A stretch of DNA of 64,000 bases, taken from Burkholderia sp. HI2500 (GTDB lineage Bacteria; Pseudomonadota; Gammaproteobacteria; Burkholderiales; Burkholderiaceae). The position numbers and the translations under genes were made by a program. The notes below the pieces were generated by a model. The model did not search any database. It saw nothing but the letters and a program-made list of their open reading frames with translations, and had not been told where the DNA came from. The stretch is taken from assembly GCF_002223055.1 (NCBI RefSeq), contig NZ_NKFL01000005.1, positions 930,001-994,000 of the forward strand. The letters run 5' to 3'. Shown here in pieces: positions 9,662-20,368 of this stretch (within the stretch, counting starts at the first letter, position 1; every line of letters begins with the position of its first letter).

Positions 9662-10204
9662 TTACTGCCGCACCGGCTTCTTCGCGAGCTTGCGCTGCAG
9701 CGTGCGGCGATGCATGTTCAGCGCACGCGCGGTCGCTGAAATATTGTTGTTGTTCTCGGCCAGCACGCGCTGGATGTGCTCCCATTCGAGCCGGTCGACC
9801 GACAGCACGACCGGATTCTCGAGCGCTTCGTCGGCCTGCACTTCGGTCGCGTTGGTCTGCAACGCGGCGAGGATCGACTCGACGTTCGCGGGCTTCGCGA
9901 GATAGTTGTCGGCGCCCTCCTTCACCGCCTGCACGGCGGTCGCGATGCTCGCGTAGCCGGTCAGCACCAGGATCCGCGCGTCGGGCTGCAGGTCGCACAG
10001 CGGCGCGATCAGGCTCAGGCCCGAATCCTCGCCGAGATGCAGGTCGACGGTGATGAACTGGAACTTGCCGCCCGCGGCGAGCCGCAGCGCCGCCTCCTTG
10101 TCGTGCGCCTGCTGGACCGCGTAACCGCGCCGCTCGAGGCCGCGCGCGAGCGTGCCCGCGAACACCTCGTTGTCGTCGATCACCAGGAAATTGTTCTCGC
10201 TCAT
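9662..10204 (-). CDS. regA: RegA/PrrA/RoxR-type response regulator
   Basis: A 180-residue regulator with an N-terminal receiver (phospho-acceptor Asp54 in ITVDLHLGEDSG, Lys104 in YLAKP) and a C-terminal Fis-type helix-turn-helix (about 141-175, ending NNNNISATARALNMHRRTLQRKLAKK). It lacks an AAA+ domain. This is the RegA/PrrA/ActR architecture, a global redox regulator in alpha- and betaproteobacteria. It lies 13 nt downstream of the cognate RegB-like kinase. The ATG at 10204 gives the receiver its usual start. Confidence 0.88.
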   Translation of the reverse strand: MSENNFLVIDDNEVFAGTLARGLERRGYAVQQAHDKEAALRLAAGGKFQFITVDLHLGEDSGLSLIAPLCDLQPDARILVLTGYASIATAVQAVKEGADNYLAKPANVESILAALQTNATEVQADEALENPVVLSVDRLEWEHIQRVLAENNNNISATARALNMHRRTLQRKLAKKPVRQ

Positions 10205-10217
10205 GTGGTTTCTCCGT

Positions 10218-11636
10218 CTACGTGTTGGTTGAGGCGGCCGCTGCCGCGACGCGCACGACCGGCAGCCGCAGCACGGCCCGCGTGCCGCGCGCGGCGGTCG
10301 CACCGGCCGGACGGCTGTCCGGCGTGCCGGTTGTCCGTTCGGCGCCGCGCTGGCCCGCGCGCTGTGCCGATCCCGCCGCGGCGTGACCATTCGCCGCACT
10401 GCCTGCCCGCCCGTTGCCGCCCGCCGCGCGCGGCACGACATCGGACAGTTCGATCTCGCCGCCGAGCCGCGCGGCCGCGCTGAACGCGAGATACAGGCCG
10501 ACCCCGTGCCCGCCCTGCGTGCTGTCGACCGGCATCGCGCCGAGCGACTCGCGCAGCGAGGCCGGAATGCCGGGCCCGTCGTCGCATACCTCGAATTCGA
10601 TCTTGTCGGCCGTGCCGGCGTGCGCGACCTTCGCGGCCAGCGTCACGCGCTGCGGGCTCGCGCGCGCGGCGTTGTCGAGCAGGATCGTCAGGATCTGGCC
10701 GGCCGCGACCGTGTCGTCGAGCGCGACGCCCGCCGGGCGCGCGCCGAGCAATTCGAACTGCACGTGCGGATGCCGCAGGCGCCAGTGCTCGACGAACGTG
10801 TCGAGCCAGTCGTCCACCGGCTGGCGGCTCGCGGGCGCGCTCGCGCGGCTGCGCAGGCGCGCGAGCGCCGACGTGCAGAGCGTCATCTGCTCCTCGAGCA
10901 CCTTCAGGTCGGCCTCGTAGCGGGCCAGCCCCGGATCGTCGCGGGCCGCGTCGCGCAGCTCTTCGGCGAGCATCGCGATCGTCGACAGCGGCGTGCCCAT
11001 CTCGTGCGCGACGGTGGCGGCCTGCACGCCGAGCGCGACCGCCCGCTCGTCGCGCAGCAGGTGCTGCTGCGCCTCGCCGAGCGCCGCATCGCGCTGGCGC
11101 AGCGCATTCGACATGCGCGCGACGAACCACGCGATCAGCCCGACGCTGACCATGAAGTTCGCCCACATCCCGGTACGGTAGTAGTCGAACAGGTTCGCGG
11201 GATTGTCCATGTTGAGCGGCACCGAGTCGAAGCCGAGCGCCGCGTAGCACGCGACCGCGAACGCCGCGAGCCAGATCATCAGGTGCCACGGCAGCACGGC
11301 CGCCGCGATCGCGAGCGAAGGCAGGTACAGCGACACGAACGGATTGGTCGTGCCGCCCGACAGGAACAGCAGCGCGGACAGCGCGCCGAGGTCGACCCAC
11401 AATTGGCCGAGCAGCTCGAAATTGGTCTCGGGCCGCGCGCGCAGCACGCGCACCCAGGTCAGCGCGTTGAAAACGATTTCGAGCGCGATGACCATCAGCA
11501 TCGCCGGCAACGGCAGATGCACGCCGAAATAGGTCTGCACGACGCCGATCGTCACGAGCTGGCCGATGATCGCGAGATTGCGGAGCCAGAACAGGTGACT
11601 GAGGTTGACGCGCCCGGTGGTGGTGATTCGTTGCAT
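10218..11636 (-). CDS. regB: RegB/PrrB-type redox-sensing histidine kinase
   Basis: A 472-residue inner-membrane kinase with about six transmembrane segments in residues 15-175. The ubiquinone-site heptapeptide GGTTNPF (94-100, consensus GGxxNPF) identifies the RegB family. The H-box is TVAHEMGTPLSTI, with the phosphorylated His at 211, followed by a DHp/ATPase region with the DDGPGIP G1 box. Family members sense electron-transport state through quinone and a conserved cysteine; I did not confirm that cysteine. The C-terminus carries a Gly/Ala-rich linker and tail. The partner regulator follows directly. Confidence 0.88.
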   Translation of the reverse strand: MQRITTTGRVNLSHLFWLRNLAIIGQLVTIGVVQTYFGVHLPLPAMLMVIALEIVFNALTWVRVLRARPETNFELLGQLWVDLGALSALLFLSGGTTNPFVSLYLPSLAIAAAVLPWHLMIWLAAFAVACYAALGFDSVPLNMDNPANLFDYYRTGMWANFMVSVGLIAWFVARMSNALRQRDAALGEAQQHLLRDERAVALGVQAATVAHEMGTPLSTIAMLAEELRDAARDDPGLARYEADLKVLEEQMTLCTSALARLRSRASAPASRQPVDDWLDTFVEHWRLRHPHVQFELLGARPAGVALDDTVAAGQILTILLDNAARASPQRVTLAAKVAHAGTADKIEFEVCDDGPGIPASLRESLGAMPVDSTQGGHGVGLYLAFSAAARLGGEIELSDVVPRAAGGNGRAGSAANGHAAAGSAQRAGQRGAERTTGTPDSRPAGATAARGTRAVLRLPVVRVAAAAASTNT

Positions 11637-11728
11637 CCGCGCAGTTTACCCGTTTAGCGGGCGGCGCCTCTAGCGGGGCCGGATCGGCACGCGGCGAACG
11701 GGACGCCCCACGTGCGCGGCCGATGCGG

Positions 11729-11953
11729 TCAGCCGGCCGCGCCGGCCATCCGCTGCGCGATCTCGTCGGCCAGGCACTCGGGGCAGCGGCAGCGTGCGCC
11801 GGCCGCGGGCGGCGTACCGCCGGGCAAGACCGGCATCGACGCGCACCAGCATTCGAACGGCTGCGTGCGGGCGCCGCAGTCGAAGCTGCGCCCGCAGTGC
11901 GGGCAGCGCGCGCGGCGCGGGGCGGAACGGGCGTCGGCGGCGGAATCGGTCAT
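11729..11953 (-). CDS. Cysteine-rich CWC family protein
   Basis: A 74-residue protein with nine cysteines: RCPHCGRSFDCG (Cys17, Cys20, Cys26), FECWC (Cys35, Cys37) and RCRCPEC (Cys55, Cys57, Cys60). The first block looks like half a zinc ribbon; 'CWC' names the family. Function unknown; zinc binding is likely. It starts at the ATG at 11953 and ends about 90 nt upstream of the RegB-like kinase on the same strand, so it may be co-transcribed with the redox pair. Confidence 0.75.
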   Translation of the reverse strand: MTDSAADARSAPRRARCPHCGRSFDCGARTQPFECWCASMPVLPGGTPPAAGARCRCPECLADEIAQRMAGAAG

Positions 11954-13947
<1,994 letters not shown>

Positions 13948-14637
13948 AGGAAGACCAGGCCACATCGTCCCGCCCGCGCCCGAAACCGGGCGAGCGGCGC
14001 GTGATGATCCTGCAGACGCTCGCGGCGATGCTCGAGGCGCCGAAACCCGAGAAAATCACGACCGCCGCGCTCGCGGCCCGGCTCGACGTGTCGGAAGCCG
14101 CGCTGTACCGGCACTTCACCAGCAAGGCGAAGATGTACGAAGGGCTGATCGAGTTCATCGAGCAGGCGCTGTTCGGGCTCGTGAACCAGATCGTCGCGAA
14201 GGAGCCGAACGGCGTGCAGCAGGCGCGCACGATCGCGCTGACGATGCTCAACTTCGCCGCGAAGAACCCGGGCATGACACGCGTGCTGACCGGCGAGGCG
14301 CTGGTCGGCGAGGACGAGCGGCTGACCGAACGCGTGAACCAGCTGCTCGACCGCATCGAGGCGACCGTCAAGCAATGCCTGCGCGTCGCGCGCACGGAGG
14401 CGAACGCGCCGCAGGACGGCGCGACACCGTTCGTGCTGCCGGCCGACTACGATCCGGCCGCCCGCGCAAGCCTGCTCGTGAGCTACGTGATCGGCCGGTG
14501 GCATCGCTTCGCGAAGGGCGGGTTCCAGAAACCGCCGGGCGAGCAGGCCGACGCGCATTTGCGGCTGATCCTGCAGTGAGATGACGCCGGCGCGACGCCC
14601 TGCCCGCGCGCCTGAATCCGCGCTCCGCAATTTCCGC

Positions 14638-14643
14638 TATACT
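14638..14643 (+). promoter_or_regulatory. Candidate -10 element of metXW
   Basis: A TATACT hexamer at 14638-14643 with no convincing -35. It lies about 35 nt upstream of the proposed riboswitch aptamer, which is the expected geometry for a leader transcript. Confidence 0.4.
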
Positions 14644-14678
14644 TTGCCGACTGTCGCCCCTCGGGCGGCAGCCAGACA

Positions 14679-14776
14679 CGCGCCGATTTGCTGACTCGAT
14701 TGCGGGCGCGCGAACCAGCCAGGGCCTTGATTCGTCCTCGCCCCGGCGGTTCACTACAAATGCGGCTAAAGAGGTC
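14679..14776 (+). ncRNA. Probable SAM-II (SAM-alpha) riboswitch in the metX leader
   Basis: The SAM-II H-type pseudoknot can be drawn. P1 is CGCGCC (14679-14684) with GGCGCG (14705-14710). The loop contains ATTTG (14686-14690), which pairs with CAAAT (14757-14761), and GACT (14693-14696), which pairs with GGTC (14773-14776) with one G-U. Between these two pairings lies GCTAAAGA (14765-14772), matching the conserved 'GCUAAA' core. The segment 14711-14756 adds an extra hairpin (GAACC/GGTTC). The gene controlled is metX, the classic SAM-II target in alphaproteobacteria. The metX ATG is 70 nt downstream, so the expression platform is not obvious. Confidence 0.75.
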
Positions 14777-14845
14777 GTCAGCCGCGCATCTCCGACTCCG
14801 CGCATCGCCGACACCATTTAGCTGCCCAGTCATAAGGCGGAACGA

Positions 14846-15991
14846 ATGGAATCGATCGGCATCGTCGCTCCACAGACCATGCACTTCGCCGAACCGCTGC
14901 GCTTGCAAAGCGGCAGCGTGCTCGGCAACTATCAGCTCGTCGTCGAGACGTACGGCGAACTCAACGCCGCGCGCTCGAACGCGGTGCTCGTCTGCCACGC
15001 GCTCAACGCGTCGCACCACGTCGCCGGCGTCTACGCGGACGATCCGCGCAGCACCGGCTGGTGGGACAACATGGTCGGCCCGGGCAAGCCGCTCGACACC
15101 AACCGCTTCTTCGTGATCGGCGTGAACAACCTCGGCTCGTGCTTCGGCTCGACCGGCCCGATGAGCGTCGACCCGTCGTCCGGCAAGCCGTACGGCGCGA
15201 GCTTCCCGGTCGTCACCGTCGAGGACTGGGTGCACGCGCAGGCGCGCGTCGCGGATGCATTCGGCATCGAGCGCTTCGCCGCGGTGATGGGCGGCAGCCT
15301 CGGCGGGATGCAGGCGCTCGCGTGGAGCCTGATGTATCCGGAGCGCGTCGCGCACTGCATCGACATCGCGTCGACGCCGAAGCTGTCCGCGCAGAACATC
15401 GCGTTCAACGAGGTCGCGCGCTCGGCGATCCTGTCCGATCCCGATTTCCACGGCGGCGACTACTACGCGCACGGCGTGAAGCCGAAGCGCGGCCTGCGCG
15501 TCGCGCGGATGATCGGCCACATCACGTACCTGTCCGACGACGACATGGCCGAGAAATTCGGCCGTGCGCTGCGCCGCGCCGACGGCGCGCTCGACGCGTA
15601 CAACTTCAGCTTCGACGTCGAGTTCGAGGTCGAGTCGTACCTGCGCTACCAGGGCGACAAGTTCGCCGACTACTTCGACGCGAACACCTACCTGCTGATC
15701 ACGCGCGCGCTCGACTACTTCGACCCGGCCAAGGCGTTCGACGGCAACCTGAAGGCCGCGCTCGCGCACACGCAGGCGAAATACCTGATCGCGAGCTTCT
15801 CGACCGACTGGCGTTTCGCGCCGGCCCGCTCGCGCGAGATCGTGAAGGCGCTGCTCGACAACAAGCGCACGGTCAGCTACGCGGAAATCGACGCGCCGCA
15901 CGGCCACGACGCGTTCCTGCTCGACGACGCGCGCTATCACAACCTGATCCGCGCGTATTACGAACGAATCGCCACCGAGGTGGGCGCATGA
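14846..15991 (+). CDS. metX: Homoserine O-acyltransferase (MetX)
   Basis: First committed step of methionine synthesis: acyl transfer to homoserine. The 381-residue alpha/beta hydrolase has nucleophile Ser151 (GGSLGGMQ), Asp321 (FSTDWRF) and His354 (HGHDAF). The conserved '[12 protein letters not shown]' oxyanion region is present. Whether the acyl donor is acetyl- or succinyl-CoA cannot be read with confidence here. The ATG at 14846 follows an in-frame stop at 14819. The stop overlaps the metW start (ATGA). Likely controlled by the SAM-II-like element in its leader. Confidence 0.93.
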   Translation: MESIGIVAPQTMHFAEPLRLQSGSVLGNYQLVVETYGELNAARSNAVLVCHALNASHHVAGVYADDPRSTGWWDNMVGPGKPLDTNRFFVIGVNNLGSCFGSTGPMSVDPSSGKPYGASFPVVTVEDWVHAQARVADAFGIERFAAVMGGSLGGMQALAWSLMYPERVAHCIDIASTPKLSAQNIAFNEVARSAILSDPDFHGGDYYAHGVKPKRGLRVARMIGHITYLSDDDMAEKFGRALRRADGALDAYNFSFDVEFEVESYLRYQGDKFADYFDANTYLLITRALDYFDPAKAFDGNLKAALAHTQAKYLIASFSTDWRFAPARSREIVKALLDNKRTVSYAEIDAPHGHDAFLLDDARYHNLIRAYYERIATEVGA

Positions 15992-16596
15992 ACCAGCAAG
16001 CGCTGAATTCCCTGTCCGCGCGCGCGGACTTCCGCACGATCGCGCGCTGGGTCGAACCGCGCTCGACGGTGCTCGACCTCGGCTGCGGCGACGGCTCGCT
16101 GCTCGCGCTGCTGATGGAAGAACTGGACGTGACCGGCTACGGGATCGAGCTGAACGACGCGGGCGTGCTCGCGAGCGCGAAGAACGGCATCAACGTGATC
16201 CAGCAGAACCTGGAAGACGGCCTGCGCCTGTTCGAGGACCACAGCTTCGACATCGCGATCCTGTCGCAGACGTTGCAGACGATCCACCAGACGGCCGCGA
16301 TCCTGCGCGAAACCGCGCGGGTCGGGCGCGAGTGCATCGTGTCGTTCCCGAACTTCGGCTACTGGCCGCACCGGCTGTCGGTGCTGAACGGCCGGATGCC
16401 GGTGTCGAAGTCGCTGCCTTACCAGTGGCACAACACACCGAACGTCCGGGTGCTGACGATCGAGGATTTCGAGGCGCTCGCGCCCGAAGTCGGCGTGACG
16501 ATCCTCGACCGCGTGGTGCTGCACGAAGGCCAACCGATTCGATGGGGAGCGAACTGGCGTGGTAGTCTTGCTGTCTACCGCGTCAAGCGCAGCTGA
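15988..16596 (+). CDS. metW: Methionine biosynthesis protein MetW
   Basis: A 202-residue Rossmann methyltransferase-like protein. SAM motif I reads [12 protein letters not shown] (30-41), followed by GIELNDAG and the family motif [11 protein letters not shown]. MetW always accompanies MetX in many Proteobacteria and is needed for MetX activity or stability in those studied. The start overlaps the metX stop by ATGA, indicating translational coupling. Length and sequence are typical. Confidence 0.93.
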   Translation: MNQQALNSLSARADFRTIARWVEPRSTVLDLGCGDGSLLALLMEELDVTGYGIELNDAGVLASAKNGINVIQQNLEDGLRLFEDHSFDIAILSQTLQTIHQTAAILRETARVGRECIVSFPNFGYWPHRLSVLNGRMPVSKSLPYQWHNTPNVRVLTIEDFEALAPEVGVTILDRVVLHEGQPIRWGANWRGSLAVYRVKRS

Positions 16597-16715
16597 GCCG
16601 GGGAGCCGTTGACGGACGCCGTCGGCCTGCACGCACGTGCGGCCGAGCCGCTGCGCGACCCGCGCCACCGCCTGCGCTGCCGCCGCAATCAGTCAACGCT
16701 ATCCAGTTCCAGTCC

Positions 16716-18137
16716 ATGTCGAAAACGCCACACGAGGCGCCCGCACTCACCGCTCACGAGGATCACCCCGGCTGGCGAGCCTACCTGAACACGCACATGC
16801 TGATCTGCGTGTTCCTGGGCTTCACGTCGGGTCTGCCCCTCTTCACGCTCGTCTACCTCGTACAGGCCTGGCTGCGCTCCGAGGGCGTGAACCTGAAGGA
16901 AATCGGCCTGTTCGCGCTGATCCAGTTCCCGTACACGTGGAAGTTCCTGTGGGCGCCGCTGATGGACCGCTACGTCCCGCGCCTGCCCGGCTGGCGGCCG
17001 GGCCGCCGGCGCGGCTGGCTGCTGCTCACGCAGCTGCTGGTCGCGGGCGCGATCGCCGCGCTCGGCTTCGTGTCGCCGCGCGACTCGATCTGGACGGTCG
17101 CCGCGCTCACCACGCTCGTCGCGTTCTTTGGCGCAAGCGCCGACATCGTGATCGACGCCTATCGCCGCGAGCTGCTGCGCGACACCGAGCAGGGCCTCGG
17201 CAACGCGATCCACGTGAACGCGTACAAGCTCGCCGCGCTAATCCCCGGCTCGCTGGCGCTGATCCTGTCCGACCACCTGCCGTGGGACGTCGTGTTCGCG
17301 CTCACCGGCGCGTTCATGCTGCCGGGCATCCTGATGACGCTCGTCGTGCGCGAACCCGAAGTGATCGGCGCGCCGCCGCGCAACCTGCGCGACGCGATCG
17401 TGCTGCCGTTCCGCGAATTCATCCAGCGCGACGGCTGGGCCGGCGCGCTGCTCGTCATCGCGTTCATCTTCCTGTTCAAGATCGGCGACACGATGGCCAC
17501 CACGCTGTCGACGTCGTTTTTCCTCGACATCGGCTTCTCGCGCACCGAGATCGGCATCGTCGCGAAGACCACCGCGCTCGTCGCGAGCGTGGCCGGCGGG
17601 ATCATCGGCGGCGTCTGGCTCGTGAAGATCGGCATCGGCCGCGGGCTGTGGATCTTCGGCGCGCTGCAGATGGTGTCGACGCTCGGCTTCGCGTGGCTCG
17701 CGCAGCTCGGCCCCGGCTCGCCCGTGCTCGCAGTGCTCTACGACTTCACCGTATCGACGAGCCATGCGATCGCGTCAGTGCTGTCGGTGTTCGGCATCGC
17801 GGTCACCCCGCAATTCAGCCCGATGACCGTTGCGCTCGCGCTCGTCTACGGCGTCGAAACCTTCACCACCGGCCTGACGATGGCCGCGTTCGTCGCGTAC
17901 ATCGCGAGCACGACCGACCCGCGCTATACGGCCACGCAGTTCGCGCTGTTCACGAGCCTCGCGTCGGTGCCGCGCACGCTCGCGTCGGCCGCGAGCGGCT
18001 TCATCGTCGCGAAGATCGGCTGGTTCGACTACTTCATCGTGTGCACCGCGCTCGCGATTCCCGGCATGCTGCTGCTGTTCAAGATCGCGCCGTGGAACGG
18101 GACCGCACGCAATGGCGAGGCCAGCCGTGCGCAGTAA
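16716..18137 (+). CDS. ampG: AmpG family muropeptide MFS transporter
   Basis: A 473-residue MFS permease that imports 1,6-anhydro-muropeptides from the periplasm for peptidoglycan recycling. In many bacteria it feeds AmpR/AmpC control. The start MSKTPHEAPAL is followed by the AmpG signature 'FLGFTSGLPLFTLVYLVQAWLRSEGVNLKEIG' region and 'YTWKFLWAPLMDRY', then about 12-14 hydrophobic segments. The 3' end overlaps the following M48-like gene by 26 nt. It lies 119 nt after metW and probably has its own promoter. Confidence 0.9.
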   Translation: MSKTPHEAPALTAHEDHPGWRAYLNTHMLICVFLGFTSGLPLFTLVYLVQAWLRSEGVNLKEIGLFALIQFPYTWKFLWAPLMDRYVPRLPGWRPGRRRGWLLLTQLLVAGAIAALGFVSPRDSIWTVAALTTLVAFFGASADIVIDAYRRELLRDTEQGLGNAIHVNAYKLAALIPGSLALILSDHLPWDVVFALTGAFMLPGILMTLVVREPEVIGAPPRNLRDAIVLPFREFIQRDGWAGALLVIAFIFLFKIGDTMATTLSTSFFLDIGFSRTEIGIVAKTTALVASVAGGIIGGVWLVKIGIGRGLWIFGALQMVSTLGFAWLAQLGPGSPVLAVLYDFTVSTSHAIASVLSVFGIAVTPQFSPMTVALALVYGVETFTTGLTMAAFVAYIASTTDPRYTATQFALFTSLASVPRTLASAASGFIVAKIGWFDYFIVCTALAIPGMLLLFKIAPWNGTARNGEASRAQ

Positions 18138-19164
18138 CGCCCTGCACCGCCTCGCGCGCGTTGCGGCTTCGTTGAGCGTCGGCGCCGCGGCGCTCGCCGC
18201 GGGGTTCGCCCATGCGACCGACACCGCCGCGGGCTCCGCGCCGGCCGCGGCTTCACCGCCGGCAAATTCAACGCCCGCCGCCCCCGCCCAGCCGGCCACC
18301 GCCGAACCCGCGCAGCCGACCGGCGCCGCCGCGTCGACGAAGGCGTATGCGCAGACCTCGCAGCAGATCCGCTACGGCGACACCATTGCCTTTCGCACGC
18401 TGATTCCGTCGCCGCTGCTCGAGCAGCTCACCGCGAACGAATACGCGCAGATCGTGCAGGCCGCCGCCGACAGCAACCGCCTGCTGCCGGCGAACCAGCC
18501 GCGCGTGAAGCGCCTGCGCGCGATCGTCGCGAAGCTCGCGCCGTATTCGGTGAAATGGAACGACCGCGTGAAGAGCTGGGCGTGGGACGTCAACGCGATC
18601 CGCTCGCGCGACATTCGCCTGACCTGCCTGCCGGGCGGCAAGGTGCTCGTGTACGGCGGCCTGCTCGACCGCGTCCGCCTGAACGACGACGAGCTCGGCG
18701 TGCTGCTCGCGCACGGCATCGCGCATGCGCTGCGCGAACACGCGCGCAGCAACTTCAGCGCGACTTCGCAGACGTCGCTGCGCGCGGCCGCGTTGCCGCC
18801 GCTGTTCGGCGTCGGCGAACCGCTGCCGCAGGCACTGAACCTCGGCGAACGCCTGCAGTCGCTCCACTACGACCCGACCGACGAGACCGAAGCCGACGTA
18901 ATCGGCGGCGACATCGCCGCACGCGCGGGCTTCGATCCGCGCGCGGCGATCACGCTGTGGGACAAGCTCGCGGTCGCGACACGCGGCAACAAGGCAACGG
19001 GCTTCATCTACACGCACCCGTACAGCACCGCCCGCCGCCAGGACCTGCTGAACCGCCTGCCGGATCTCATGCCGCTGTACGCGAAGGCGGTGGGCAAGCG
19101 CGTCGACACGCTGCCCGACTACGCGGGTATCAGCGCACAGCGCCGCAAGGTCGTGCGGCGCTGA
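18112..19164 (+). CDS. Secreted M48-family-like protein with altered zinc-peptidase motif
   Basis: A 350-residue protein. A signal peptide (about 1-35, cleaving after GFAHA) and an Ala/Pro-rich linker (36-78) precede a BepA/LoiP-like M48 domain. The zinc motif reads HGIAH (201-205, codon 202 is ggc), so the catalytic Glu of HExxH is Gly. The third-ligand region ETEADVIGGD (258-267) is intact, as is the downstream ARAGFDPRAA segment. Zinc binding may persist but peptidase chemistry should be lost or greatly reduced. The start overlaps ampG by 26 nt, suggesting a joint role in cell-envelope metabolism. A convergent AraC gene follows. Confidence 0.85.
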   Translation: MARPAVRSNALHRLARVAASLSVGAAALAAGFAHATDTAAGSAPAAASPPANSTPAAPAQPATAEPAQPTGAAASTKAYAQTSQQIRYGDTIAFRTLIPSPLLEQLTANEYAQIVQAAADSNRLLPANQPRVKRLRAIVAKLAPYSVKWNDRVKSWAWDVNAIRSRDIRLTCLPGGKVLVYGGLLDRVRLNDDELGVLLAHGIAHALREHARSNFSATSQTSLRAAALPPLFGVGEPLPQALNLGERLQSLHYDPTDETEADVIGGDIAARAGFDPRAAITLWDKLAVATRGNKATGFIYTHPYSTARRQDLLNRLPDLMPLYAKAVGKRVDTLPDYAGISAQRRKVVRR

Positions 19165-19194
19165 GCGCCACGCGCGGCCGATCGCTACGCCACC

Positions 19195-20139
19195 CTATGC
19201 ATCCACGTCCGCCGCGACCGGCCGGGTGCCGCTTTCGCGCATCCAGCGCACCTCGTCACCCGGGCTGCGGCCGAACAGCCGCTTGAACTCGCGGCTGAAC
19301 TGCGACGCGCTCGCATAGCCGACACGCGCGGCCGCCGTGCCGGCGCCGACCCCGTCCTGCACCATCATCAGCCGCGCCTGGTGCAGCCGCGCGGCCTTCA
19401 CGTACTGCATCGGCGACGTCGCCGTCACGTGCTTGAACTGCGCATGGAACACCGCGAGGCTCATCCCGGCCTCGCGCGCGAGCGTCTCGACGTCGAGGTC
19501 GGCCTTCAGGTCCGCATGGATACGCCGCAGCGCCTTCGCGATACGGCCGAAGTGGTGCTGCTGGACGAGCGCCGCGCGGATCGCGTCGCCCTGCGCGCCG
19601 GTCAGCACGCGGTACGCGATCTCGCGCATGATCGCGGGGCCCAGCACGCGCGTGTCGTGCGGCGACGCGAGCGTTTCGAGCAGCCGCAGCACGGCGTCGG
19701 CCAGCGGTGCATCGAGCGGCGTCGAATCGACGCCGAGCGGCTCGCTGACGGATGCGCCGAGCGTCTCGTCGAGCAGGATCGCGAGCTCGGCGATCACCGC
19801 GAGGTCGATGCGGATCGAGATCGCGAGAAACGGCTCGTCCATGCTCGCGAAGGTCTCGCATTCGAACGGCAGCGGCACCGACAGCACCAGATACTGCTGC
19901 GCGTCGTAGACGAACGAGCGATCGCCGAGATAGCCGAGCTTGCGCCCCTGGCACACGACGACGATGCTCGGCTCGTACAGCACCGGCATGCGCGGCGCGG
20001 GACGGCTCACGCGAATGAAGCGCACGCCGTCGAGCGCCGCCGGCGTGTCGCCGTCGTTCGGCGCGAGACGCGTGTGCAGCTCGATCATGCGGCGCCGCAC
20101 ATGGTCGTCCGAGTCGGCGAAAAGGGGCTGGAAGCTCAT
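19195..20139 (-). CDS. AraC family transcriptional regulator (YqhC-like)
   Basis: A 314-residue regulator with an N-terminal AraC_N/cupin-like domain (about 20-190, containing 'PSIVVVCQGRKLGYLGDRSF' and 'YLVLSVPLPFECET') and a C-terminal double helix-turn-helix (about 205-300, with 'ARVGYASASQFSREFKRLFG'). The domain order and sequence resemble YqhC, which senses aldehydes and activates yqhD. Here the divergent neighbour is a zinc alcohol dehydrogenase, so local control of that gene is likely. The ATG at 20139 was chosen because it starts the conserved domain without the long upstream extension. Confidence 0.85.
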   Translation of the reverse strand: MSFQPLFADSDDHVRRRMIELHTRLAPNDGDTPAALDGVRFIRVSRPAPRMPVLYEPSIVVVCQGRKLGYLGDRSFVYDAQQYLVLSVPLPFECETFASMDEPFLAISIRIDLAVIAELAILLDETLGASVSEPLGVDSTPLDAPLADAVLRLLETLASPHDTRVLGPAIMREIAYRVLTGAQGDAIRAALVQQHHFGRIAKALRRIHADLKADLDVETLAREAGMSLAVFHAQFKHVTATSPMQYVKAARLHQARLMMVQDGVGAGTAAARVGYASASQFSREFKRLFGRSPGDEVRWMRESGTRPVAADVDA

Positions 20140-20368
20140 CGGCGCGGTCCTGTCCGGCAAGAGAATCTGGCTCGAAATGTAGCACCTTGAAAGCATTTTG
20201 GCGGCCGTTGGCGCGCAATTCGAGAGGAATAGGCAAATCTTCCAGACCTTCGTGTATTTCGCCGCGCCGCCGCGCTCCTTACGATGACGTCCTGCCTCGC
20301 CGCATCGCCACATGGTGCGACGGCAGTCTGTTTTGCCGGTTATCCATCCCGGACAAGGAGCCCCCTGC

